A stretch of 64,000 bases of DNA from Manihot esculenta (taxonomy: Eukaryota; Streptophyta; Magnoliopsida; Malpighiales; Euphorbiaceae). The notes beneath the pieces are model-generated. The model searched no databases and was not told where the DNA came from. It worked only from the letters and a program-made list of their open reading frames with translations. The translations under genes and the position numbers were made by a program. The DNA is taken from contig NC_035172.2 of assembly GCF_001659605.2 (NCBI RefSeq), positions 30,431,342 through 30,495,341 of the forward strand, written 5' to 3'. Within the stretch, counting starts at the first letter, position 1. Every line of letters starts with the position of its first letter. Below, piece by piece: positions 19,964 through 32,642 of the stretch.

Positions 19964-21899
19964 TAAGACTGTAAACAAACCAAACTATTCGTGAACTATT
20001 CGATACTCGAATCGATAAAAACTCGACCGGACTCGATTCGATTTCTAAACGAGCCGAGTTCGAGCTTAATTTTTAAACTCGTTTATTAAACGAGTCAAAC
20101 TTGAGTTCCATAGTATTAGACTGTTAAAATTCATGAGCAGACTTGTTAAAAAATTCGTAAACAGAGTCGTTAAGAAACTCGTGAATAGACTCGTTAAGAG
20201 ACTTATGAACAGACTCGTTAAGAGACTTATGAACATACTCGTTAAGAGACTCGTGAACAGGCTCATTAAGAGACTCGTGAACAGACTCGTTAAGAGACTC
20301 ATGAACAGACTCGTTAAAATACTCGTCGAGCATGCTCGTTAAGAGACTCAACTCAATTTGATTACACCCCTGCCACTTAATCTATTTATCATATATATGG
20401 TTAATTTTTATATTTTTATTCTTTAATTATATAATTATATTATTATTTTATTTATTTATTTTTCAATCTATATTTTCTTAATTAAACACTCTTTTTAAAT
20501 TATTAAATCTCTTAATAAACTATTGTTATTATTATTATTTTCATATGTTTATATATGTATTTGTATGATTATGTTTTTTACTTAATATTATTCGCTTAAT
20601 TTTATAAATTAAAATTTTTATATAATTTAAATATAAATTAATATAATTTTATTGATAAAATTTGAATATAATGTATATATATAATTATATAACTTAAATT
20701 AATTATACTAATATATTTGTTTTATGTAATATTTTATATTTATATTATATGTATAGTATTTTTTATATAATAAAATAATTTAATATAAGTTATATATTTA
20801 AATAAAAATGAATAATAATATATAAATAATGAAATGATAACATATAAATAATCAATGGTAATATATTAATAAATTTTATATAAAAATTTCTATAATAAAA
20901 TTATACAGATTTAATTAAAATTATATTATTTAAAATAAAATTATCTGTCTGTCATTTAGACTGTTTCTATATAAATTTATATATTTATTATATATATTTC
21001 AATTAATTTTTCATGAAATATAAATATTTAAATAAATAATTATTAAATTTAATATTATATCGTTACCTTTATATTAAATATATTTTATATAATTAATTAG
21101 AAATTTATAATTAATATTTAAATAATAAATATTATTTGATGTTGACTTCAAAAAAAATATTATTTGATGTTATAAATAAATATTTAAATATTAAATCTAA
21201 ATAATAAAAAAATAAAAGATTTAAATATTAAAATTTAAATAATAAAAAAAGTGAATCATTTTTTGTTGACGTAATCATAACCCAAAACTTTTTAAAAACT
21301 ACATTTCATATTTCATTAGAACACAAATCTATTTTATAAAATTATTATACGTTATTTTACACGTGAGCTATTGAAAGTTAGTAAAATAATATTTTTTATT
21401 CCAAATTAAAAATTTATAGAGATTTCACTTTTATTATATTTTAAATTAAGAATTTAGTTACAGTAGACTTTAATTAAATTATATTTAATTTTAATAAAGT
21501 CTTTTTTAACCTTTTAATTTAAAATTTTAATATTTAAAAATTTAAATTAATTAAATTTTATTAATGAGTTTTTTATTGAGTTTTCGAGCTCGATTTTAAA
21601 TTAGACTCGTTATTAGTTTAAACGAGCTTTTTAATCGAGATTTCGAACTCGAGTTTGAATTAGACTCGTTATTAGTTTAAACGAGCTTTTTAATCGAAAT
21701 TTCAAGCTCAATTTTCATTTAGTCTCGTTATTAATTTAAACGAGTTTTTCATAAGTCGAACTCGAATCGAGATCGATTATAATATTTAATTTTTTAATCG
21801 AATTTAAGCTAAATATTAGAACTCGAGCTTATAAAATTTTTTAATAAACGAATCTAAACTTTATAAAAATCGACTCGACTCAATTCGATTATACTCCTA
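19964..21899. mobile_element. hAT-like non-autonomous DNA element, copy 1
   Basis: The 1936-bp unit begins TAAGACTGTAAAC and ends ATACTCCTA, flanked by an identical 8-bp AATATATA on both sides (19956-19963 and 21900-21907). The ends are imperfect inverted repeats of each other. The subterminal parts are filled with CTCG/CGAG motifs (ACTCGAATCGA, CGAGCTTTTTAATCGA) on both sides of an AT-rich core. There is no transposase. An 8-bp duplication with short inverted ends is the hAT superfamily signature, so the class is inferred from that. The flank is AT-rich, so the duplication alone is weaker evidence than for copy 2. Confidence 0.65.
20133..20345. repeat. 24-bp minisatellite inside the hAT-like element
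   Basis: About nine units of the type ACTCGTTAAGAGACT(T/C)(A/G)TGAACAG lie in tandem. Because 24 is a multiple of three, several frames stay open here and look like small repetitive proteins, but none is a credible gene. Homogeneous and degenerate units alternate, as expected for replication slippage or unequal exchange. Confidence 0.88.
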
Positions 21900-21907
21900 A
21901 ATATATA

Positions 21908-23192
21908 AAGTTAGAATAATTTACTATTTAATTAATGTGATATAGAAAAGCTACTTTAATTTTGAAAAATATATTAAAATATTTTGAATGTATTAAAAAA
22001 TTTAGTAATTAATTTTTCATTAATTTTAGATATTAAATATTATATTATTTAGTTTTTATAGTATAAAAAAATTTATAGTTAGTTTTTCGATTTATGAAAT
22101 ATAAATTAATTAGTCCTTGAGAGTATTTATTTTAATATATTTTTTAAAGTTAATAAATTAATTAGTAGATTTTTTTTATATACAAATAAAAGAATAGTTT
22201 TTCATCATAGTAAAGTGTTTTGCTTATACAGAAAGTTTTTTTTATTTAAAAAAAAAATTTCTATACATAGAATTCTATCAATTACATGTCATATATGATC
22301 AGGAATGGAGCTACGGTGGCCCCTGAAAAATTACAAAACATTTAGGCGTATTTAAATAATTTTACATATAGTAAAAAAATTAATATTAGATTCTTATATA
22401 TTTAAAAAGTTATTAATTAGTTTTTATTCTAAAATTACTCGATTAAAATATTTTCTACTTTATAAAATTAATTTTTTTAATTTTTTATTAAATAAATTCT
22501 TATCCGCCTTTAATATTATTTTGTTCATTTAATTTTAATTATTTATTTTATTTTATTCCTCCCATTTTTTATTTTTCTAATAAAAAAAATTATTTTTTAG
22601 TTTTAAAATTTCAACTTCAATGCATAAATTTTTTTTAAAAAAAAATATTTATTCATTGCATAATTTAATTTTATGTTATTTTTATTATTAAAAAGTAATT
22701 ATCTCAGTTAATTAGTTTCTAAGGTTTGTAGTTCAATTTGAACCAAAATTAAGATTGTGAATAGTTATTAGAAATTCGAATTGAATTGAAGAACCATACC
22801 GTAATCGAGAAGGAACATATATTATGGAAACCAAACCGAACTTATCTAACTATTTGATTTTAATTCTAAATTTTTATAAAAAAATAAATCAAAATTGTAA
22901 CATACCAAAAAATAAATTTTATGTATTTTTTAATAATTATTTTAGTGATATTATAATTTCATTATATAGTTTCAATAATATAATCTTATAAACTATATTA
23001 TCAAAATTATTTGGTTCTATTTAAAAAGAATTCATGTAACTGTTCAACTTAAACTAATTCATTTAACTTTTAGACTCATTTTTCATTTGTTCAAAATAAT
23101 TGACTCAAGTTATTTAGTAATTTTTAACCAGCTATTATATATAATTTCTCAAATGTTTTTTCAATATGTGTGGAAACAATTCCTATGATGGT
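21908..23192. other. AT-rich spacer, nothing definite
   Basis: Long A/T runs without a gene. At about 22690-23060 there are ATTCGAATTGAATTG and ACCAAACCGAAC motifs, similar in style to 2425-2700, which may be a decayed small DNA element. No ends could be fixed. Confidence 0.4.
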
Positions 23193-25186
23193 TGTTGAGT
23201 CCCACAATTCTACTAGCGCTAAGATTTAGATTGAATTAAAGTCATTGGAACTCATAGCAAGCCTACTATATATCGTGTTACATCTGATATAATCCCATAT
23301 ATAAATACAAAAGTATATAAAATATTTTAATTTCATTAACCAAAACTCGATATGTGCATGCATCGTAACTGAAAAATATAAAACTCATATTACAGCCTTC
23401 ATTAAATGCTCGTTAACATTACAAGTCTCAGGCTTAATTCAAATATAACTTATACTTTAAAACTTTTATATAAAAGATCATGAACAAGGGATTATAAAAG
23501 GAAATTCGGGCAAAGTACAACTCTAATTCACAAATTATTATATGTCCAAATCTATACTATTATCATAACTATATCAAACAACTCTATTGACCTCCCGAGT
23601 TAACTCTAATCCTACAAACATGGGGTTAGGGCAAAGGAATAAACTACAAGAGCCTAGTGAGCAGAAACATAAACAAAAGCGGTTTAATAAAATATATGAT
23701 CATATGAATACATCACAACATAAACAACTTACATCAAGATGGACTTGTCACCAGTAACCCTCTACAAATTTTAATAGTGCCTGGCCCACAAGAGATGCTT
23801 CTCAAGACTTCCTCTTAAATATAGCATAACATATCCATAGTGCCATGGGTGTAGAATGGGTCTCGACCTGAATTTTCTCTTACATAATACCAGGGGCGTA
23901 GAATGGATTTCGACTTGAACTTCTATATCCGTCATAACATATCATAACATACTCGAGTGCTAATGGATCATCCAACATCTATCCAGAATAACAATAAATT
24001 ATACAATATATCATATTCGTGAATTCTAATGCAAGGCAATCTAATCATATATACATGGCATTCGTGATGCATGACCATGTTTAAAACATTTTATTTCTTT
24101 ACAATAATAGTTCAATTTAGTTCTACTCACCTCTAATTGATGCAAGCCTAGCTCTAACATAGCTATCTCACTACTGACTTCTACGGTCTCCTAAGTTCAA
24201 TCCTACATAGATAGACTTACATAAGGGACCAAACATAATATTTACAACACTTAAAACTATTCTAAGAAACCCCTATAAACATAGAAGAAAGCATGTCGAA
24301 AACAAGCTGAAAAAAAAGTTAGATAAGGGACTTTCGACGACAGGTCCGGCGGCCTAAAGTCCCCTTGTTTGACCTTCGAAGGCAAGTTAGGTAGCCAAAA
24401 GGCAGCCTTCACAAGCAACTTCGATGGCCGAACCTGGGTTCTTTTGCAAGGCACCTAATTCTACCTCAACCAACTACCACCAAAACGCTTCCAACTTACA
24501 TGCAACAGCTCACTAACACTCCAAAATAACTTAGGAGCCTCTAAGAATCTAGAAGACTCCCCAAAAACAACATGCAAGCACTTATAGCATATCAACATTT
24601 AAGATTCAAAACAAAAATGGAGAAAAAGACATAAAGTTTGTATGCATTCTCATTTCAGCAATCAAACCACATACATATCTCACATTTGGCCCAAAAATCA
24701 AAAAGTTTTGAGAAAGACAACTCACCTCATGAAAGACACACAACCACAACAACAATGAAGAGATTTCAAAGAAGAATGGGTGAGCTCCGAAGATCCCAAA
24801 AGCTAGAACTCGAAAATCAAAGCTCGATTTCTTCAAAATAAAAGGTGAAATTCAAAAATTTATAAAAGATTTGAAGAAAACTCAAGCAAAATCACCAAAG
24901 GGCCTTTAGACTTACTTCTGCCCGGAAGAAGCGAGAAGAATTTCTCTCAAAATTGAGTTAAGGCCCTTTTTATAGTTGGGTCTGCTAGCTTATGTTCAGC
25001 GGCCGAGCTTTGATGATTTGAAAATCTTCTTCTTTTAAAAAAAACACCTCATAAAAATCTTCAAATTCATTTTTATAAAAACTCATTTTACCCTTTTAAA
25101 GTTTTCGATTTTCGAGATTCCGGATTCCAACAGAGATTCCGGAAGAAAATTAAAATTTCGACACCGGAGTTTAGCTAGGTATTACA
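23193..25186 (-). mobile_element. Old, diverged LTR related to the chromovirus LTR family
   Basis: The whole stretch follows the order of the 2.2-kb LTRs at 25359, 28205, 32864 and 40489. It has a CTACTAGCGCTAAGAT start matching CTACCGGCGCTAGGAT, then AAGCCTAC, a TAGAATGGGT block, ATATTCGTGAATTCTAATGC, AAGGGACCAAACATA, a GGCCGAACC block and the end TAGCTAGGTATTACA. It is far more diverged and most changes are C to T or G to A, with few CpG left. No target duplication was found at its ends, so it may be truncated or not a clean solo LTR. Confidence 0.65.
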
Positions 25187-25358
25187 TATATCTTTAAGGG
25201 ATATACCTGATTTTGATGGAGGTGCTAGCTGTGGATGAGATGCTTGAGGCTGGAATTGCTGTGGAGTTGCGCCATAGCGAAAATTAGGTTGGTTCCTCCA
25301 ATCTGGATTGTATGTATTTGAATATGGGTCATATTTCTATCGCTGCGAGCCTGGGTAC

Positions 25359-27594
25359 TGTAACGACCCGAAAATCGGACCGCTACCGGCGCTAGGATCC
25401 AGGTCGGCTTAAGGCCGCCGGGACCCGTAGCAAGCCTGACATACAACCTGTAAACCTGTTTAATCCCATACATGATCAACAACATACATAAAAATTTAAA
25501 ACTTTTCTTTCATACATTCTCTCATACACCAACTCAACCTGTGCATGCACTGAACATAGCATAAACATAAGCATTGACCCCTCTGTGGGATCTCATCAAT
25601 GCCCCAACGGGCGATATAACATATGTTGAGTTGGTTTACATAAACATCATAAAACGTCTAAGATCATGTATTAAAAGGGATACCATACACATAGGGTCAA
25701 GCACAATCTCTAAACCTCAATATTATTACATACATGACTATTCATAACTTTACATCATTTTACAATTTATCATGTCCACACTCTATCTATTACATACACA
25801 TGACTTCACTACTCTTGCGGACCTCCTGGTCTACCCTGTACCTGCAAACCTGGGGAATTAGGGAGAGGGGTGAGCTACTAGAGCCCAGTGAGCAGAATAA
25901 TAAAACATTTAAAACATATGATAACATGGAATGCATCACATCACAGCTAATCACATCAAGGATGAACTTGTCACCAATAGCCCTCTACATAGTCCAACTG
26001 TGCCAAAACGTAGAATGGGTCCTGGTCTTTCTCTTACATAGTGCCAGCGAATGTAGAATGGGTCCCACTGGTCTTACATTCCGTACCGTACATATCACAT
26101 CATTACATCATAGATCGAGGGCTATGGATCATCCAACGTTCATCCACATTAACAACAATAGAGTATGCAATGCAACATATTCGTGAATTCTAATGCAAAC
26201 GACCTAGTATATCTCATGGCATTAATGATGCGTGAATCATGCTAAAATGTCCATTATTTGCTTTAAAAACATACTGAGTTATTCCACTCACCTCTGGATA
26301 GCTCTGACCAGACACTGGGGCAACTGACTCACTGCTGGGGTCCTCGGTTCCTCGGGTCCGAACCTACACAGGTGGACTCAAATGAGGGACCAAACATACA
26401 TGATCATAACTCTAAACTATTCCCCAAAAACCCCCCTAGAACATCATGAAACAACCATAGAAAAACATGCAAAGGAGGGCTAGGCAGGGCACTTTCGGCG
26501 GCAGGTTCGGCGGTCGAAAGTCCCTCCAGAGCCGAAAGTCAGGCAGGTTCAGCGGCACCTTCGACGGTCGAAACTCCTAGACAGAGACGAAACTCATGCA
26601 TGTTCGGCGGCACTTTCGGCGGCCGAAACTGCCCTCCAGAGACGAAAGTCCTCTTTTGGGGGCAGGCTTCGGCAGCCGAAAGGCTTGCCTCCCAGGCAGG
26701 TTCGGCTGCCGAACCTGGTTTCTGCCAAAGGGCAGAAACTTGGTTCCTCATGCACATTTGCCTCCCAACCTTTTAGATCAAGCATACAACTCACTCAAAA
26801 TATACACAAACAAGCATACAAGCTCCTAGGGGTCTCAACTAGCCTAAACCCCAACTACAACACATCAAACACACCCACATTGCTCAAAAACATACATTAA
26901 ACCCATAAGCTCAAAACAACCTAAACATGCATTTCTACTTCAAGAAACAACTATAACTTGTTTAAAACACATCATAAGCTAGAGATCGACTCTTACCTTT
27001 TGAAGATCTAGAGTAGAGGCGATCTAACTTGGAGTTGGGAGAGATTTTAGCTCCTTGGGTCTCCAAACTCAAAACTTGACCTTTTGCTCAAAAATCTTCA
27101 AAACAAGGTGAAAACTAGTGAAAATCGTGAAAGATTGGAAGAAAAGAACTCAAGATCGGTGAGGGGCGGCGGAGAGCTCACCTTGGCCGAAAATGGGGAG
27201 AAAAGCTCGCCCGTTTTCAGCTAAGGGACCCCTTTATAGGTGGCTGGCCAGGCCACGTTCGGGAGCCGAAAGTGCCTCCGCATGCATGCCATGTTCGGCG
27301 GCCGAACATAAGGTTCGGCGGCCGAACCTGGACTTCCCTCACTTTTGCTTTCGGGGGCCTAAGGCTCTCCCGAAGTGCATGCATGTTCGACGGCCGAACT
27401 TGAGGTTCAGCGGCCGAACCTGAGTTTTCCTCCAAGGTTATTTTCATGCAAAAACTCATTTCCTTTTTACTTAAAACCATGAAATACATCAAAACATTTA
27501 TGAAAACATGTTTCTACCCTACTAGAGGCTTCCGACATCTGAGATTCCACCGGACGGTAGGAATTCCGATACTGGAGTCTAGCCGGGTATTACA
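25359..27594 (-). mobile_element. Solo LTR A of the chromovirus family, TSD GGTAC
   Basis: It begins TGTAACGACCCG and ends GGGTATTACA on the plus strand, so it lies in minus orientation. It is 2236 bp, with GGTAC at 25354-25358 and 27595-27599. It interrupts the Athila-like gag. It carries the palindrome pairs (27293-27307, 27313-27327 and 27385-27399, 27405-27419) upstream, in the element sense, of a TATA-like CCTATAAAGG near 27232-27241. Open frames inside it are low-complexity products of the GC-rich repeats and not genes. Confidence 0.92.
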
Positions 27595-28204
27595 GGTACC
27601 CTCCTACTGCGTTCACCTGTTGTGAGCATCTTATTGCAAGGTCGGACACATGTTAATAGAGTGATTTGAATAAGCATATGTTCCACAAACATGAGCCGAT
27701 TGTTTGTTCCCTACGACCAGAGCTTTAATCCAGATGGTCAGTTTTGATATTTGGGATGCTACACTTAATGTGTTGACCTCATGGACTTGCCTTCTAGCTT
27801 AGGTATCTCTCCAAATTGTTGAGAAGCATCCGCCATGGTGAAAATCAATGTGTGAGCTGCTTGTGCGGTCTTCTCCCTTATGGCTCCACCACTTGCTATA
27901 TCCATCATCTTTCTCTCCATAGGCAACAATCTTTGGTAAAAGTGATGGATTTCAAATTGGTCGGATATATTGAACCTAGGACAAGTGGCACATAGTTTCT
28001 TGAATTGTTCCCAATAATCATGTAGTGTCTCAATATCCTTTTGTCGAATCCCAATGATCTCTCTTTATTGCAATGGCTTAGGAGGTCAGAAAGAATATTT
28101 CCAGAAACATAGTTTTCATCTTTGTCTATGAGTTAATGCTACCTGAGGGCAAGTGAACAACCAATCTTTAGTTGCATATTCTAAAAAAAAATGGAAAAGC
28201 ACAT

Positions 28205-30500
28205 TGTAACGACCCAAAAATCAGACCGCTACCAGCGCTAGGATCCGGGTCGACTTAAGGCCGCCGGGACCCGTAGCAAGCCTAACATGCATCCTGTGAA
28301 CCTGTTTAATCCCATACATGATCAACAATATACATAAAAATTAAAACTTTTCTTTCCATATACATCAACCAAACTCAACCTGTGCATAAACATCATACAT
28401 AACATAAACATAACATTGATCCCTCAGTGAGATCTCATCAGTGCCCCCAATGGGTGGCATAACATATACTGAGTTGGTTACATAAACATCATAAAAATCT
28501 CTAAGATCATGTATTAAAAGGGATACAACAATCTATGGTCAAGCACACCACTAACATCCATATACATCATCTCATTACATAACTATACTGATTAAGACTT
28601 TACATTACAATATGATCATGTCCATTACTAGCTATTACATAAACATGAATTCTTTACTCTATCCGGACTCCTGCTCTATCCTGTACCTGCAAGCCTGGGG
28701 GTAAAGGGAGAGGGGTGAGCTAAAAGCCCAGTGAGAAGAACTATAAAACATTTTAATACTATGCTCCAATGAAATGCATCATAACACAGAAAATTCACGT
28801 AAGGGTTGAGTGAACTTGTCACCAATTAGTCCAAGTTAACTCTGTGCCAGGCCGTAGCATGGGGTCCTGGTCTTCCTGTCATACATACATTACTTACCAT
28901 TATCCCAAGGCCTCCTCTGGGCTCCTGGTCTTCGAGTTCCACTATCGTGCCAGGCCGTAGAATGGGGTCCTGGTCTTTCCTTACTCTGTGCCAGGCCGTA
29001 GAATGGGGTCCTGGTCTTCCTGTCTTGGACTAATTGGGTCATCCAACATTCACCCACATCAACAACAATCGATGCAATGCGGCATATTCGTGAAACTAAT
29101 GCAATCATCCTATTGCATAATCATGATGCATGAAACATGATAAAACATTTAATTTAAAAGATTAAGTTTAGTTCCACTCACCTCTGGCTGACTCTGACAA
29201 CACCGAAGCAGCTGAACTCACTGCTGGGGTCCTCGGTTCCTCGGGTCCGAACCTACACAGGTGGACTCAAATGAGGGACCAAACATACCTGAACATAACT
29301 ATAAAATATTCCCCAAAAACCCCCTAAAACATCCTGAAACAACCATACAAAATCATGCAAAGGAGGCCTGGACAGGGCACTTTCGGCGGCAGGTTCGGCG
29401 GCCGAAAGTCCCTCCAGAGCCGAAAGTCAGGCAGGTTCGGCGGCACCTTCGGCGGCCGAAACTCCCAGACAGAGACGAAACTCATGCATGTTCGGCGGCA
29501 CTTTCGGTGGCCGAAACTCCCAGACAGAGACGAAAGTCTCCTTTCGGGGGCAAGCTTCGGCAGCCGAAAGGCTGCTTCCCCAGCCATGTTCGGCGGCCGA
29601 AAGTTCCTTCGGCTGCCGAACCTAGTTTCTGCCAAAGGGCAGAAACTTGGCTCCCAATGCACATTTCGCCTCCAAACTTATCAAACATGCATCAAACCTA
29701 TTCCACAACACACAAACGCAAGCATACATGTTCCTAGGGGTCTCAAACCATCATAAACCCCATCTACAACACATCAAGCATCCACATTGTTCAAGAACAC
29801 ACATTTATACCCATAAACATAACCATAACCTAAACATGCATTCTAACCCATAGATCTTGCATAAAACTTATTCAAAACATAAAACGAGCTTAAGATCGGC
29901 TCTTACCTCTTGAAGATCGAGAGAGACGACCAAAAACTCGGAGTTGGGAGAGATTTGGTTCTTGAACCTCCTAGCTCCAAAACTTTGCTCAAAAGCTTAA
30001 ATCTTCAAAACCAAGTTAAAACAAGTGAAAATCTTGAAAGATTTAGAGGAAGAACATCAAAAATGGGTGAGGGTCGGCGGAGAGCTCACCTTGGCCGAAA
30101 ATGGGGAAAAACTCGCCCGTTTTCGGCTAAGGGACCCTTTTATAGTGGCTGGCCAGACCACGTTCGGGGGCCGAATGTGCCTCCGCATGCATGCCATGTT
30201 CGGCGGCCGAACTTGAGGTTCGGCGGCCGAACCTGGACTTCCCTCACTTATGCTTTCGGGGGCCTAAAGCACACCCGCAACGCATGCATGTTCGGCGGCC
30301 GAACTTGAGGTTCGGCGGCCGAACCTGAGTTTTCCTCCAATGCTATTTTCATGCAAAAACTCATTTTCTTTCATGCTTAAAACATAAAACACATTAAAAC
30401 ATTTCATAAAAACATGGTTTTACCCTACTAGAGGCTTCCGACATCCGAGATTCCGCCGGACGGTAGGAATTCCGATACCGGAGTCTAGCCGGGTATTACA
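28205..30500 (-). mobile_element. Solo LTR B of the chromovirus family, TSD CACAT
   Basis: 2296 bp, TGTAACGACCC to GGGTATTACA, flanked by CACAT (28200-28204 and 30501-30505). Minus orientation, inside the Athila-like gag. Palindrome pairs lie at 30198-30212/30218-30232 and 30290-30304/30310-30324, with a TATA-like CTTTTATA (plus strand) at 30137-30144. It also has three copies of a GTGCCAGGCCGTAG(A/C)ATGGG unit between about 28850 and 29020. Confidence 0.92.
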
Positions 30501-31011
30501 CACATAATTTAATTTATTCCTCTGATACTCCCTGTGGTCTCATGCTTAGACAAACAACATGAAATACCTTGAGATGTTTTTAGGGATCCTCATTCTCCTT
30601 CCCATAGAATTTGGATAAAAGGTGTATCAGTCCAAACTTCAGTTCAAAGTCTACCAGCAAAGGCGAATAATTTATGCAAAGTGGGGCTTCGTTAACTGGG
30701 GCTATTGCTAATTCCCGAAGGGTTCTTTCTTCAGCCATGGCGAGTTGGATTCTAAGTGGTGGTTCAAGATGATTCACAACTGCTGGTGGTGCTTCTTCTT
30801 CAGTGATGAGAGTATCTTCAGCTAGTGTTTCTTCTTAAGTAATCAATGTTCTTTCGTCTACTATTACAGACATGCTACCAATAACCTGCTCAGCTTTGCT
30901 TCTTTCTTCAAGCTCTTTGCAGTTTTTTCAATTTCAGGATCAAAAAGAAGCTCTCCTACTTGATCAGACCTGGTCATTATAAAAATAAAATTAATTAAAT
31001 ATTGTTCCCTA

Positions 31012-31500
31012 TGATGGGTGTCGAAGGTACCAAAAATAATCTATCCAAAATTAATAATTATGAATTGCATATAGGGTGAATAGGATCAAATCCACAAGAA
31101 ATTGAAACTTAGAATTTTCAATCAATGACTAGAAAAATAAACAACGAAAACAAAAAAAGGGGTTTGATAAAGAGAGAAACCAAAATAAAAATCAAGACAA
31201 TTAAAGAAAGCAATAATTAAGAGAAAATCAAATCAATGCAAATAAAATCTAGTTGAAAATTATGATCCATTTCAATTGTGGTAATTATCATAGAAATAAA
31301 AAAAAATCTTTATTTATTCCAATAAATTAGTTTTAGTTATGAAGACGCTCCACATAATCAATCTCTACTTAGATGTAAATTAATTATAAAACGTTCACTA
31401 ATTAACTTTAGCCAACAAACAACCCAAAGAATATCTATTAAATTTAATTTATCAACCGCCTTAAAAAATAGAGAGACTCAATTCTAACAAACAAATGAAA
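31012..31500 (-). repeat. Partial LTR (TGATGGGTGTCG family) upstream of the Athila-like gag
   Basis: It starts TGATGGGTGTCGAAGGTACC and is similar to the solo LTR at 13898 over several blocks, up to ATTCTAACAAACAAATG near 31495, where it joins the broken end of Copia-3. Its place upstream of the gag start (in the minus sense) suits the 5' LTR of the Athila/Tat-like relic. No typical primer site could be recognised between it and gag. Confidence 0.55.
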
Positions 31501-31504
31501 CCGA

Positions 31505-31990
31505 GTGGTGAGTTCAAATTTATGATTAGTGTATGAATGCAGGAAAGGATAACACAGGCAACCAAAGACTCGAAACTCATATAAGTCAGGCTTTCTAGAA
31601 AATATTTTTTCAAAGGGATATAGATTGGCCAGTAATGGTGTAACAACACGATTCAATGAATAGACAGCAGACTCAAAAGCAGAATCTCAATATGACAGGG
31701 AAACCAATGCACTAGTCATCATAGCAAGTCCGGTTTCAATAATATGACGATGTTTTCACTTTGTATAACCATTTTTTTGTAGAGTATATGGATAGGAAAC
31801 TCATAAAGAAATACCATTATCAGATAGATATTTCGATAGAAACCAAAATTCTCCCCCTCAATCACATTGAAACATTTAATTTTAATAAAAAACATGTTCT
31901 CAACAAGAGTATGAAACCGAATAAAAGTAGAATAAACATCAAACTTATGTTTTAGATAATATAACCATGTATATTTGCTCTAATGATCAT
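31505..31990 (-). pseudogene. Copia-3 integrase C-terminal fragment
   Basis: The minus strand gives MNRVVTPLLANLYPFEK, then FRVFGCLCYPFLHSY and NHKFEL, matching the end of the Copia-1 integrase (NRIVTPLIHKSPYEK, FGCLCYPYLRPY). The stretch from about 31700 to 31989 corresponds to the integrase core but has many stops. Confidence 0.75.
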
Positions 31991-31998
31991 AAAATAAA

Positions 31999-32633
31999 GG
32001 GTAAACTGCAATTTAGTCCCTCTAGTTTAGTGAAATGCAACCTTTCATCCCTCTGTTTTAAAAAACCTTCAATTTAGTCACTGTGATTTTTAAAAACTAT
32101 GTCATTAGTCCTTCCCGTTAGATTTTCAGTTAAATCACCGTTAGTTTTAGTTAAAAAGACTAAAATACCCATTCTCTCTTCTTCTTCTTCAAACTATCAC
32201 CATCTCCTCTTCTTCCTCTTCAGGCTCTGCTTGTGGACCTTCCTTATCTTCAATTTCCTCGTTGCTCTCCTCCACGACATAGCTCTTCTGCAATACCCCA
32301 AAGTACACCGGATATTGACACGTGGAGAATTAAAAATACAAGCAGAAAACAATCGATTGGAAGAAGAGGATTTCACAATGGGGTTCGCTTGGTGGTGGAC
32401 CTGAATGCCGAAGTGGCCATTTGGGAGGAAGCAGGTGAGGTCAGGAGTAAAGAAGCTGTTACGGGTATTTTAGTCTTTTAATTAAAATTAACGGTGATTT
32501 AACTGAAAATCTAACGGGAGGGACCAATGGCATAGTTTTTAAAAATCACAGTGACTAAATTGAAGGTTTTTTAAAACAGAGGGACGAAAGGTTATATTTC
32601 ACTAAATCAGAGGGACTAAATTGCAGTTTACCC
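31999..32633. mobile_element. Mutator-like element (MULE), non-autonomous, possible Pack-MULE
   Basis: The 635-bp unit has terminal inverted repeats of roughly 175-180 bp. Both arms start GGGTAAACTGCAATTTAGTC and stay alike to the AAAGACTAAAATACCC block. An identical 9-bp TAAAATAAA flanks it (31990-31998 and 32634-32642). Long inverted repeats with a 9-bp duplication are the Mutator signature. The central 270 bp (about 32180-32450) is richer in G and C than the arms and has a Ser/Pro-rich open frame (32233-32481), which could be a captured piece of a host gene. There is no transposase. It sits in the Copia-3 integrase remnant. Confidence 0.88.
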
Positions 32634-32642
32634 TAAAATAAA

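Larger units (their letters stand above)
25187..30831 (-). mobile_element. Athila/Tat-like Ty3 gag relic, split by two solo LTRs
   Basis: On the minus strand the gag gene starts near 30742 with MAEERTLRELA and continues with NEAPLCINY, VDFELKFGLIHLL and FYGKENEDP. After solo LTR B it resumes (28204 to 27600) with an LHDYWEQFKKLCATCP block and FYQRLLPMERKMMDIASGG. After solo LTR A (25358 to 25187) it shows the YNPDWRNQPNF and Gln/Pro-rich tail typical of this Gag. These are conserved landmarks of plant Athila/Tat-type Gag proteins. Stops and frame changes make it a relic, and no protease or polymerase follows. Confidence 0.75.

Noticed and set aside
20066..20351. Three overlapping open frames of 69-78 residues on both strands
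   Set aside because: They are products of the 24-bp minisatellite, whose length is a multiple of three. No coding sense.
25734..26186. 150-residue open frame in solo LTR A
   Set aside because: It is inside the LTR, is not kept in the other LTR copies, and has no recognisable domain.
29261..29737. 158-residue open frame rich in RRPK and Pro, with similar ones in all chromovirus LTRs
   Set aside because: It lies over the GC palindrome clusters of a solo LTR, occurs in several frames on both strands, and matches no protein family.
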